This document shows, piece after piece, positions 25,589 to 33,855 of a stretch of 64,000 nucleotides of DNA (the first letter of the stretch is position 1; each line of letters opens with the position of its first letter). The stretch comes from Filimonas zeae (lineage in GTDB: Bacteria; Bacteroidota; Bacteroidia; Chitinophagales; Chitinophagaceae), in contig NZ_BMIB01000001.1 of assembly GCF_014641615.1 (NCBI RefSeq), positions 372,769 through 436,768 on the forward strand, written 5' to 3'. The translations under genes were made by a program, and so were the position numbers. Below the pieces are notes generated by a model, which made no database searches, was not told the DNA's origin, and worked only from the letters and a program-made list of their open reading frames with translations.

Positions 25589-26998
25589 CTAGATGTCAAT
25601 CGCTTCGCCATAAGCTACTGCAACGGCTTCTTTCACTGCTTCACTCATAGTTGGGTGAGGGTGAATAGCGTTCAGAATTTCATGGCCGGTTGTTTCCAGT
25701 TTACGTGCTACAGATACTTCTGCAATCATTTCAGTAACGTTGTTACCAATCATGTGTGCACCCAGGAACTCACCGTATTTAGCGTCGAAGATTACTTTTA
25801 CAAAGCCATCAGTAGCACCGGCGGCAGTTGCTTTACCAGATGCGATGAAGGGGAATTTACCCACTTTAACTTCGTAACCAGCTTCTTTAGCTGCTTTCTC
25901 GGTATAACCAACGCTGGCAATTTCAGGAGTACAATAGGTACAGCCAGGAATGTTGTTATAATCGATAGGCTCAGGCTGGTGGCCATATTTCTTCTCAATA
26001 AAACCAATGGCTTCAGCAGCATTGATACCTTCTTTGGTAGCAACGTGTGCCAGCGCCTGGCCAGGAGCACAGTCACCAATAGCATAAATGCCTGGTACAG
26101 TGGTCTGGTAGTTTTTATCAACAGTTACTCTGCCTTTTTCAGTTTTAACGCCCAGCGTTTCCAGGCCAATGCCTTCAATGTTAGCGGCAATGCCTACTGC
26201 GCTTAACACCACGTCTGCTTCCAGGGTTACAGTGCTGCCGTCTTGTTTTTTAACAGTAGCCTTCACCTGTTTGCCAGAAGTGTCTACTTTTTCAACAGAA
26301 GAGTTGGTCATTACTTCAATGCCCAGTTTCTTGTATTGTTTTTCCAGTTCTTTAGAAATGTCTTCATCTTCAACCGGAACAATGCGTGGCAGAAACTCTA
26401 CGATGGTTACTTTAGTACCCAGGCTGTTGTAGATGTAAGCAAACTCAACGCCTATAGCGCCGCTACCTACTACAATCATGCTTTTAGGTTGCTCAGGCAG
26501 TACCATTGCTTCGCGGTAGCCAATTACTTTTTTACCGTCAATAGGCAGGTTTGGCAGCTCGCGTGCACGTGCACCGGTTGCTATGATAATATATTTACCT
26601 TCTACTACGCTGGTTTTGCCATCAGCAGCAGTAACTTCTACCTGACCTTTTGCTTTCAGTTTACCGAAGCCCATGATTACATCAATCTTGTTCTTCTTCA
26701 TCAGAAACTGAACGCCTTTATTCATTTTATCGGCAACGCCACGGCTACGCTTGATTACAGCTCCAAAATCGGCCTGTACACCTGTTGCATTAATACCATA
26801 AGCAGTGCTGTGCTTCATATACTCATACACCTGCGTACTTTTCAGCAACGCTTTTGTAGGAATACAACCCCAGTTCAGGCATATACCACCTAACACTTCT
26901 TTTTCAATGATTGCTACTTTAAATCCAAGCTGTGAGGCACGGATAGCGGCGGGATAACCTCCGGGACCACTGCCCAAAACAATTACATCGTATGCCAT
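25589..26998 (-). CDS. lpdA: dihydrolipoyl dehydrogenase (E3)
   Basis: A 469-residue flavin disulfide oxidoreductase. The FAD-binding motif GSGPGGYPAA lies at residues 9-18. The redox-active pair is Cys40 and Cys45 in GGICLNWGCIPTKALL. The NAD-binding motif is VGSGAIGVEFA, and the C-terminal dimerisation domain has the His-x4-Glu pair of HPHPTMSEA. It reoxidises dihydrolipoamide on E2 of pyruvate, 2-oxoglutarate or branched-chain complexes. It is not next to any E1 or E2 gene in this window, so it likely serves several complexes. Confidence 0.97.
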   Translation of the reverse strand: MAYDVIVLGSGPGGYPAAIRASQLGFKVAIIEKEVLGGICLNWGCIPTKALLKSTQVYEYMKHSTAYGINATGVQADFGAVIKRSRGVADKMNKGVQFLMKKNKIDVIMGFGKLKAKGQVEVTAADGKTSVVEGKYIIIATGARARELPNLPIDGKKVIGYREAMVLPEQPKSMIVVGSGAIGVEFAYIYNSLGTKVTIVEFLPRIVPVEDEDISKELEKQYKKLGIEVMTNSSVEKVDTSGKQVKATVKKQDGSTVTLEADVVLSAVGIAANIEGIGLETLGVKTEKGRVTVDKNYQTTVPGIYAIGDCAPGQALAHVATKEGINAAEAIGFIEKKYGHQPEPIDYNNIPGCTYCTPEIASVGYTEKAAKEAGYEVKVGKFPFIASGKATAAGATDGFVKVIFDAKYGEFLGAHMIGNNVTEMIAEVSVARKLETTGHEILNAIHPHPTMSEAVKEAVAVAYGEAIDI

Positions 26999-27074
26999 GG
27001 CACTAAATGATTTTATTGATAAGATGTGCGAAATTACGCGGAAGCCGTCAAATTAAAAAAATACTTACCCTGCT

Positions 27075-27084
27075 AACAGCTGTT
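27075..27084. promoter_or_regulatory. 10-bp palindrome in the lpdA-ppc gap
   Basis: AACAGCTGTT, a perfect palindrome sharing the half-site AACAG with the inverted repeat at 27172-27196. Possible operator for the divergent lpdA and ppc; this is speculative. Confidence 0.2.
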
Positions 27085-27171
27085 GTTCACATAGGTGTGG
27101 ATATTGAATATTATCCAAATTTAAGGGGGGTACAACGGGCATAGCTGATTTTGTGCTACCTTAGACCGCCG

Positions 27172-27196
27172 TAACAGTTTGCTGATCATACTGTTA
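27172..27196. promoter_or_regulatory. inverted repeat upstream of ppc start
   Basis: TAACAGT (27172-27178) and ACTGTTA (27190-27196) around an 11-base spacer, 14 bp upstream of the ppc ATG. It could be a regulator site or a stem-loop in the leader near the ribosome site. Confidence 0.35.
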
Positions 27197-27210
27197 ACAA
27201 TGTGTATATT

Positions 27211-29778
27211 ATGGATAATGTTTTACAGCAATACAAGAACCTGGTAGCTATCCGGTTTCAATTGTACAACAGCCTTTTTACATCCCTGCCTTTTCACCGT
27301 ATCGAGAAAACGGGGGTATTGTTATCGTTGTTCCTGATTCATTGCGAAGAAGGGTACCGGAAGCAGTTAAGTCCTGATGAAATTATTACCTCTTTTATGG
27401 AGCAGTATACGCCCTATAAAAAAGAGCAGGAAATGATGGATCTGCTGTTCCGTTTTATCCAGTACGCTGAAAGACAGGTAGTATTGTTTGATGCGCTGGA
27501 AGACGCTGCATTCTGTAATACACACGATATGAATGGGCCGGGTAGCTTAAAGCACCTTCAGTCTGAAGTAATTCAGAAAGGTAAGCAGGAAGCACTTGCG
27601 GAGAAAATGAAACGCTTTTCCATTCGCCTGGTGTTAACCGCGCACCCCACTCAGTTTTATCCGGGTGAAGTGCTGGGTATTATCAGCGATCTGGCAAAAG
27701 CCCTGGCCAATGCTGACAGTGCTTCGGTAAACGAATACCTGCAACAGCTGGGTAAAACGCCTTTCCTGAAAAGAGAAAAACCAAAGCCATACGATGAGGC
27801 GGTAAGCCTGCTGTGGTATCTGGAAAATATATTCTATCCTGCCTCCGGTAAAATACTGAGTGAGATTAAAGCACAGTTTCCTGATGCGGTAAGCGATGAA
27901 AACCCGCTGATTCACCTGGGCTTCTGGCCGGGTGGCGACCGTGATGGTAACCCGTTTGTAACGGCAGACACTACGGTAAAAGTAGCAGAATCGTTACGCC
28001 GCAGTATTATGAAGTGCTATTATCTGGAGCTGCGTAAGCTGCGCCGCCGCCTTACCTTTAAAGGTATCAGCGATGCACTGCTGGCTTTGGAAAACAGATT
28101 GTACGATAACCTGTTTGTAAAAGAGTATCCGTGTGATGTATGTGGCGGTGAAATACTGCGCGTATTGTATCAGATTAAAGAAACCCTGATTACACAGCAC
28201 AACGGTTTATTCCTGTACAAGCTGGAAAGCCTGATAAGCAAAGTGCAGGTATTTGGTTTGCACTTTGCCTCACTGGACGTGCGCCAGGACAGCAGCATAC
28301 ACACCAAAGCCATTGAAGATATTCTGGCGCATACCAAACTACTGCCTGCCAACTATCCGCAAATGAGTGAAGACGAGAAGATTACTGCGCTGATGAACGT
28401 GCAGGAACTTACCGACATCAGTGTACTGGATGATGAGCTTACCCGCGACAGCCTGGAAACAATACGTGCCGTAAAAGGTATTCAGAAAGTGAATGGAGAA
28501 GCAGGTTGCCACCGTTACATTATCAGCCACACTACCAGTGCGCTGAACATGATGGAGGTATACGGTTTGTTTATGCTGGGCGGCTGGAAAAAGAACGAGT
28601 TATCTATAGATATTGTGCCGCTGTTTGAAACGGTAGAAGATTTACAGAATGCAGGTGCTGCTATGAAAAAGCTGTATGGTATTAAAGCCTACCGCGAACA
28701 TCTGCAGGCCAGAGGTAATACACAAACCATTATGCTCGGCTTTTCAGACGGTACCAAAGATGGTGGCTACCTGATGGCTAACTGGGGCATTTACAAAGCG
28801 AAGGAAGAACTTACCCGCATTTCACGTGAATACGATGTGGATGTGGTGTTCTTTGATGGCAGGGGAGGCCCGCCGGCACGTGGTGGTGGTAAAACCCATA
28901 AGTTCTATGCCTCTATGGGACAGAATATTGCCAACAACGAAATTCAACTGACTATACAGGGCCAAACCATCAGTTCTAACTTTGGTACTATTGACTCTGC
29001 ACAGTTTAACATAGAGCAGCTGATTAACGCAGGTATTTCCAACGAATTGTTTGCACAGCGTAAAACCACGCTGGAACCATCGGAAGATGCCCTGCTGAAT
29101 AAGTTGGCTGAAGATAGCTTTGAAGCCTATGTGGCGCTTAAAAATCACCCTTGCTTCCTGGAGTATCTGGGCCATGCCAGTCCGCTGCGCTTCTATTCTC
29201 AAACCAACATCGGCAGCCGCCCTGCTAAAAGAGGTAACAGCAATCAGCTTAGCTTAAACGATCTGCGTGCTATTCCTTATGTAGGTTCATGGAGCCAGTT
29301 AAAGCAGAATGTTACCGGTTACTTTGGTGTAGGTACTGCTTTACAGAAAATAGAGAAAGAAGGCAGATGGGAAGATGTACAGAACCTGTACAACAAAAGC
29401 CTGCTGTTTAAAACGTTGATGGATAACTGTGAGATGTCGATGAAGAAAAGCTTCTTCCCGCTTACAGCCTTCTTATCTAAGCATCCTAAGTACGGCGAAA
29501 TATGGAACCTTATTTATGGGGAGTATGAGCTGACAAAAAAATATGTACTTCGTTTATCCGGCGAATCTGATCTGATGAGCAACTACCCGGTAGATCAGTT
29601 GTCTATTCAGATGCGTGAGCGCATAGTACTGCCTTTGCTGACCATTCAGCAATATGGTATTACCAAAGTAAGAGAGTTGGATGAGCAGTTGATTGAATCG
29701 CCTGTAAAAGGTGCTTACGAGAAAATGGTAATGCGTTGCTCGTTTGGTATTATCAACGCAGGCAGAAATTCTGTGTAA
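27211..29778 (+). CDS. ppc: phosphoenolpyruvate carboxylase
   Basis: An 855-residue enzyme, counting from the ATG at 27211 (an in-frame GTG at 27202 is the alternative). Catalytic motifs are intact: LTAHPTQF near residue 145, GFWPGGDRDGNPFVTADTT near residue 240, and FFDGRGGPPARGGGK near residue 550. It fixes bicarbonate on phosphoenolpyruvate to form oxaloacetate, refilling the TCA cycle. The C-terminus reads NAGRNSV, where most PEP carboxylases end precisely in Asn-Thr-Gly. The length is slightly below that of enterobacterial enzymes. Confidence 0.95.
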   Translation: MDNVLQQYKNLVAIRFQLYNSLFTSLPFHRIEKTGVLLSLFLIHCEEGYRKQLSPDEIITSFMEQYTPYKKEQEMMDLLFRFIQYAERQVVLFDALEDAAFCNTHDMNGPGSLKHLQSEVIQKGKQEALAEKMKRFSIRLVLTAHPTQFYPGEVLGIISDLAKALANADSASVNEYLQQLGKTPFLKREKPKPYDEAVSLLWYLENIFYPASGKILSEIKAQFPDAVSDENPLIHLGFWPGGDRDGNPFVTADTTVKVAESLRRSIMKCYYLELRKLRRRLTFKGISDALLALENRLYDNLFVKEYPCDVCGGEILRVLYQIKETLITQHNGLFLYKLESLISKVQVFGLHFASLDVRQDSSIHTKAIEDILAHTKLLPANYPQMSEDEKITALMNVQELTDISVLDDELTRDSLETIRAVKGIQKVNGEAGCHRYIISHTTSALNMMEVYGLFMLGGWKKNELSIDIVPLFETVEDLQNAGAAMKKLYGIKAYREHLQARGNTQTIMLGFSDGTKDGGYLMANWGIYKAKEELTRISREYDVDVVFFDGRGGPPARGGGKTHKFYASMGQNIANNEIQLTIQGQTISSNFGTIDSAQFNIEQLINAGISNELFAQRKTTLEPSEDALLNKLAEDSFEAYVALKNHPCFLEYLGHASPLRFYSQTNIGSRPAKRGNSNQLSLNDLRAIPYVGSWSQLKQNVTGYFGVGTALQKIEKEGRWEDVQNLYNKSLLFKTLMDNCEMSMKKSFFPLTAFLSKHPKYGEIWNLIYGEYELTKKYVLRLSGESDLMSNYPVDQLSIQMRERIVLPLLTIQQYGITKVRELDEQLIESPVKGAYEKMVMRCSFGIINAGRNSV

Positions 29779-29800
29779 GTTTTTTATAAGTATCAATAGC

Positions 29801-29828
29801 AAAAAGCCCGGCATTTGCCGGGCTTTTT
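29801..29828. terminator. bidirectional terminator
   Basis: AAAAAGCCCGGC (29801-29812) and GCCGGGCTTTTT (29817-29828) with a 4-base loop, between the convergent ppc and porin genes. Confidence 0.95.
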
Positions 29829-29855
29829 AGTTTTGTTATGTTGATAACTGTTGGG

Positions 29856-30929
29856 TTAAAAATGATAGGTAGCGGCGAGTAAAAGCGTGCTGCTACTTTT
29901 GGTGAGTGTACCGTCTGATTTTTCAAATGCGTTGTTTTTAGCAGCATCTAAACGGAATTCGGGTATAATAGTAAGGTTGTCAATTTTAAAGTTGGCAGAA
30001 ATGGTAGGTACCCATACATGGTTAATGCCGTGAGTAAGCGCAAAGAGATTGTCTTTGTCTTTTACATACTCAAGCCTTGCCGTTGCACCAAACCAGCTGT
30101 TGAAATCGTAGTTTGCATAACCTGCTGCACCCCACCAGGTACCGCTGGTGTAAGGATCTGCTATAGCGGGTCTTGTTTTTACATTTTGCAGGGTGCCGTT
30201 AAGCGCTAAGCTGAACTGAGAAGTGAAGGCGCCGGTTAATACCACATCTCCTTGTATTACCTTTCTCAGATCGTTTTGTTTGCCGCCTACAAAGTTCAGG
30301 TAAGCTTTGTACTTACCGTTAACGCTTCCGGTAGCAAATTGTCCCAGAAATGTTTTAGGGGCACTGTTAGCACTTCTGAGGTCAGTAGGGTTGGCTACAC
30401 CTAACATTAACGAACTGGTGCCTCCCAGGCTGATGTCTGCTTTAACACCGGTATGAGAGAATGGTCCGAAAGAGAACATATAACTCATGCTGTAGTTTCT
30501 GTTCAGGTATGGGTCCAGTACCTCATAACCTACGTGTGTTGCCCAGCTACCTAAGGTAAGTTTTACAGCACTGCTGGGGGAATAAGTAACATATAATTGT
30601 TTAATGGCCAGTCGGGTATTGGCATCATTATAAGCAAACTCTTCGGCCCTGTTACCAAAGCCCAGATCGGCAACTACACCGGCTTTTCCTTTGGTGTATT
30701 CAGCCTTAAGGGACGCCATACCCAGCTCAAAAGAGTTATGCGATTTGGTAAAGCTAGTAATGCTGTTGTATTTGGGGTCGCCTCCTACAGGTGGCTTACT
30801 AAAGTTATATCTGTAATAAGCATCTGCATTACCTGATAATGTAAAGGTGCCTGCTTTAGTAGAATCCTGGGCATAAGTGCATACGGCAGTGCATGCAACA
30901 ACGCCTGTTGCCAATAATTTTTGTAACAT
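29856..30929 (-). CDS. outer-membrane porin associated with ammonium transport
   Basis: A 357-residue protein with signal peptide (cleavage near residue 20, Thr-Tyr-Ala-Gln) and a mature part of amphipathic strands. The start FTLSGNADAYYRYNF and the middle KLTLGSWATHVGYEVLDPYLNRNYS fit the BBP2/OmpL-like putative porin family of Bacteroidota. It ends in the outer-membrane signature LLLAATYHF, with a terminal Phe. It lies 359 bp after the amt gene on the same strand. I infer it gives small solutes, possibly ammonium, a way across the outer membrane; direct evidence is lacking. Confidence 0.8.
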   Translation of the reverse strand: MLQKLLATGVVACTAVCTYAQDSTKAGTFTLSGNADAYYRYNFSKPPVGGDPKYNSITSFTKSHNSFELGMASLKAEYTKGKAGVVADLGFGNRAEEFAYNDANTRLAIKQLYVTYSPSSAVKLTLGSWATHVGYEVLDPYLNRNYSMSYMFSFGPFSHTGVKADISLGGTSSLMLGVANPTDLRSANSAPKTFLGQFATGSVNGKYKAYLNFVGGKQNDLRKVIQGDVVLTGAFTSQFSLALNGTLQNVKTRPAIADPYTSGTWWGAAGYANYDFNSWFGATARLEYVKDKDNLFALTHGINHVWVPTISANFKIDNLTIIPEFRLDAAKNNAFEKSDGTLTKSSSTLLLAATYHF

Positions 30930-31288
30930 TGTGAGGATTTTTAAGTGTTAAAGAAAGGGTGTTGCATTACGGATTGCGTAGGCTTGTTCCAGAAGCGTTT
31001 CGCAGTCGTTCACGTAAAGGCAATGCCTTTTCTGCTTTCAACTATGTTAGTGTGTGTGTCTAAATGCTAAATTCCGTGTGTTATAGATGGCAGCCAACTC
31101 GGCAGTTGTTTCTCGAAGTCGTCAGTTAGTTCTTTTGGTTCGTCTGGCAGTAACAACAATCTAAGCTAATCTCATGTTTCTTCAGGCAAAAATCTACTTC
31201 TAAAACCAGAGGATGAACGGGATACGGTTGGTAGCCCGCTCACCCTTTTATGAATAAAATCCAGTGAAAAATAAGAACAGTATTAAGA
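30930..31288. other. intergenic region between amt and porin genes (359 bp)
   Basis: No open frame of note. On the minus strand, a small hairpin CAACT-GCCG-AGTTG lies at about 31096-31109. I see no clear terminator for amt with a T-run and no exact -33/-7 pair, so whether the porin has its own promoter is unresolved. Confidence 0.5.
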
Positions 31289-32653
31289 TTAAGATGCAAC
31301 AAGTGCTATGTTCTTACCTGCATATTCTTCGTTGTGCTGTGTAGCATCTAAGCCTTCCGCTTCTTCTTCTTTACTTACACGCAACGGTAATATGAGGCCG
31401 ATAAATTTAAAGATGGCAAAAGATACCACGAAGCTGAATGCAACTACAATCAACATCGCTTTCAACTGAATGAAGAAGAAAGCAGAGTTACCATAGAGCA
31501 AGCCATCAGGACCAGCAGGGTTCACTGTTTTGGTAGCGAACAAGCCAGTCATTAACATACCTACCATACCACCAATACCGTGGCAGGGGAATACGTCTAA
31601 GGCATCGTCCAGTGTTGATTTTTGTTTGTAGTATACAGCTACGTTGGAAACGATAGCAGCAAACGCGCCAATGAAAATGCTCTGTGGAATGGCTACGAAA
31701 CCGGCAGCAGGGGTAATAGCTACCAGACCTACTACAGCTCCGATACAAAAACCTAAGGCAGAAGGTTTTTTACCACGAACCACATCAAAGAACATCCAGG
31801 ATAAACCTGCAGCGCCTGCAGCAGTATTAGTAGTAGCAAAAGCTGAAACAGCCAGCGGACCAGCGCTTAATGCGCTACCGGCGTTAAAGCCAAACCAGCC
31901 AAACCACAGTAAACCGGTACCAATTAATACGTACGGTACGTTAGCTGGTGGAATTTCTCTGTGCTCAATGTGCGTGTGTCTGCGTTTTAATACCAGCGCA
32001 CCAGCCAGTGCAGCACAACCGGCAGAAATGTGTACCACAGTACCACCGGCAAAGTCAAATACACCCATTTTAGCCAGGAAGCCGTTAGGATGCCAGCTCC
32101 AGTGTGCCAGAGGTGCGTAAACCAGCAAGCTGAACAATACTACAAACAGTACATAGGCAGTAAAACGGATACGTTCTGCAACCGCACCTACTACCAGACC
32201 GGGCGTAATAATCGCAAACATCAGCTGGAATACAGAAAACAGTAATAATGGAATAGTCAGCGGAGCACCACCCTGTAAGGCAGGAGCGCCGGAAACTACG
32301 TTTTTGAAAAACAGGAAAGTGGAAGGATTGCCAATGAAACCGCCGATAGAATCGCCGAAACAAAGGCTAAAGCCTACTACTACCCAAAGTACGCTAACGA
32401 TACCCGCAGCTACCAGGCTTTTCATCATAGTGGAAATAACGTTCTTTCTGTCTACCATGCCACCGTAGAAAAATGCAAGACCCGGTGTCATCAGAAATAC
32501 CAGCGCACTGGAAACTAGTATCCAGGTAATGTCTGCTGCGCTGTAAGTAGACGGATCGGTAGTGGGGGCGTCTGACTTGACAAAAATTGCGGCAATTGCA
32601 ATCAACGACAAGAGTACGAAGGGTGCCACCTGCTTAATAGTGACTTTACTCAT
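31289..32653 (-). CDS. amt: ammonium transporter (Amt/MEP/Rh family)
   Basis: A 454-residue inner-membrane channel. An N-terminal hydrophobic segment (about residues 10-25) may be a signal or extra helix before the eleven core helices. The twin histidines of the pore are His208 (in VVHISAG) and His358 (in CHGIGG). The family signature DFAGGTVVHISAG and the FFYGGMVDRKN turn are intact. It imports ammonium for assimilation by glutamate synthase, encoded further along the same strand. No PII (glnK) gene accompanies it here, although that pairing is common. It has a good candidate promoter at 32702-32732. Confidence 0.96.
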   Translation of the reverse strand: MSKVTIKQVAPFVLLSLIAIAAIFVKSDAPTTDPSTYSAADITWILVSSALVFLMTPGLAFFYGGMVDRKNVISTMMKSLVAAGIVSVLWVVVGFSLCFGDSIGGFIGNPSTFLFFKNVVSGAPALQGGAPLTIPLLLFSVFQLMFAIITPGLVVGAVAERIRFTAYVLFVVLFSLLVYAPLAHWSWHPNGFLAKMGVFDFAGGTVVHISAGCAALAGALVLKRRHTHIEHREIPPANVPYVLIGTGLLWFGWFGFNAGSALSAGPLAVSAFATTNTAAGAAGLSWMFFDVVRGKKPSALGFCIGAVVGLVAITPAAGFVAIPQSIFIGAFAAIVSNVAVYYKQKSTLDDALDVFPCHGIGGMVGMLMTGLFATKTVNPAGPDGLLYGNSAFFFIQLKAMLIVVAFSFVVSFAIFKFIGLILPLRVSKEEEAEGLDATQHNEEYAGKNIALVAS

Positions 32654-32701
32654 AATTGTTCTGGTTTAAATTAAAAATTAATAGATATGATCTAATTTAA
32701 A

Positions 32702-32732
32702 TAAATGTACGACTAAATAGAGAATGTGCAAA
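32702..32732 (-). promoter_or_regulatory. candidate promoter of amt
   Basis: Read on the minus strand: TTTG (32732-32729), a 19-base spacer, then TACATTTA (32709-32702). This fits the Bacteroidota -33 TTTG and -7 TAnnTTTG elements with one mismatch. It leaves a leader of roughly 45 bases to the ATG at 32653. Confidence 0.45.
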
Positions 32733-32734
32733 TT

Positions 32735-32744
32735 TTTGTACAAA
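32735..32744. promoter_or_regulatory. palindrome next to the amt -33 element
   Basis: TTTGTACAAA, a perfect 10-bp palindrome 2 bp upstream of the -33 element of the candidate amt promoter. The position suits an operator, but a 10-bp AT-rich palindrome can easily occur by chance. Confidence 0.25.
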
Positions 32745-32759
32745 TATTATTTTATTTAA

Positions 32760-33110
32760 TTTAAAGTGCTATGTAGCTATTACACAATCACTTGTAAGCT
32801 TTTACTACCTGTAAACTCCATAGTTTCTGAATTTTCAATTTTTTTAAAAAACGGGTATCTCCCTGGATTTTTTTAAATGTAAAATTTAATTAATGCATTT
32901 GTTGCTGTGAGGTAAGCTTTCATTAGCAGGGGAGGGATAAAAGCTCTGGTGTTTTGTTATAATTAAAAAGTAGCATGTGTGTTATTTTGAGTCGCATGCC
33001 GTGAATTTTAAGAAGAATGATTGGTCTAAATCATATTTTAAATGCTATATCCCTATTAAAATAATAAGTGGCTGCATCGAAAAATTATTTTTTGAAGCGA
33101 CCAGGTAGTT
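32760..33110. other. AT-rich gene-free stretch upstream of amt
   Basis: About 350 bases, clearly richer in A+T than the genes around it, with several oligo-T and oligo-A runs. No open frame, no tRNA-like fold and no clear hairpin seen. Confidence 0.5.
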
Positions 33111-33697
33111 TGCTGCTGTTGCCGGAACGTACATGTTTATGATTGCTGTAGATCTGGTGCTTAATGAGGTGTACAAGTGCATGTTTGTGGATAAACCTGG
33201 TGTTAACGGATTGTACATGCATATGATTGGTGGCCTATGTGGGGTTAATGAGGGCGCCTGCATATGGTTGCGGGTTTCCCTGGTGCTAACAGGTTGTATA
33301 TTCATGTGGTTACGGGCTTACCTGGTGTCAACAGGTTAGGCATGCACATGGTTATGTACCCGCCTGGTGCCAACGAGTTGTGTATGCATATGGTTGCGGG
33401 TTCCCCTGGTGCTAAGAGGTTGTACATTCACGTGGTTGCGGGCTCGCCTGGTGCCAACGGCTTGTGTATGCATATGGTTGCCGACTCGCCTGGTGCCAAA
33501 AGATTTCACATGCACCTGGCTACGGGTGCTTCGGGTGCTGGTAGGTTATGTATTCATGTGGTTGTTGTCTTACCCGTTATAAGTGAGGTGTATATACAGG
33601 AGGTTGCGTAGTTAGCTGATGCCGGAGGTTACATATCAACGTGGTCGCGCTCTCACCTGGTATAAATAGGTTAGCTATGCATACAATGTTGGCTTTC
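33111..33697 (+). repeat. degenerate 42-bp tandem repeat array, about 14 units
   Basis: Units begin at 33111, 33153, 33196, 33238, 33279, 33321, 33363, 33405, 33447, 33489, 33531, 33573, 33615 and 33656. Most are exactly 42 bp; four deviate by about 1 bp. The best-preserved part is CCTGGTGCCAAC at the unit start and CAYRTGGTTGCGGG in its second half. Central units are roughly 65-86% identical to each other, outer units less. Two subtypes alternate irregularly: ATTCAYGTG (units at 33279, 33405, 33531) and ATGCAYATG (33196, 33321, 33363, 33447). Because the unit lacks stop codons, several frames are open, including one at 33264-33611 that would give a 14-residue repeat with PGAN at its head. 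Indels that are not multiples of three and an in-frame TAG argue against a single coding frame. No neighbouring repeat-protein gene, transposase or cas gene. Confidence 0.85.
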
Positions 33698-33793
33698 CAA
33701 GCCCAATGGATTATCAAAGCGTACAACAGTGGCACTTACGGTAGCTAATGGGTAGTGGCAGGGCGCTTAACGGGTAGCATGAAAAGCCCACAT
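33698..33793. other. gene-free stretch between repeat array and gltD terminator
   Basis: About 95 bases with no open frame or further repeat unit recognisable. Confidence 0.5.
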
Positions 33794-33826
33794 AAAAAAA
33801 GCCATCACCTGAAAAGGTGGTGGCTT
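33794..33826 (-). terminator. terminator of the gltB-gltD operon
   Basis: Read on the minus strand: AAGCCACCACCT, loop TTTC, AGGTGATGGCTT (one G-T pair), followed by a T-run. It lies 30 bp after the gltD stop. Confidence 0.85.
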
Positions 33827-33855
33827 GTTGTTCAGCTATAAATCGGGAATAAAAA

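Noticed and set aside
25574..26893. Two long plus-strand frames antisense to lpdA
   Set aside because: Rich in Phe, Tyr and Cys, as expected for the reverse of Lys/Glu/Ala-rich codons; lpdA is clearly the real gene.
33045..33305. Minus-strand open frame through the start of the repeat array
   Set aside because: The repeat unit lacks stop codons in several frames, which creates open frames on both strands. There is no ribosome site and no family resemblance.
33111..33697. CRISPR array
   Set aside because: The units are contiguous and similar throughout; there are no identical repeats separated by unique spacers, and no cas genes are nearby.
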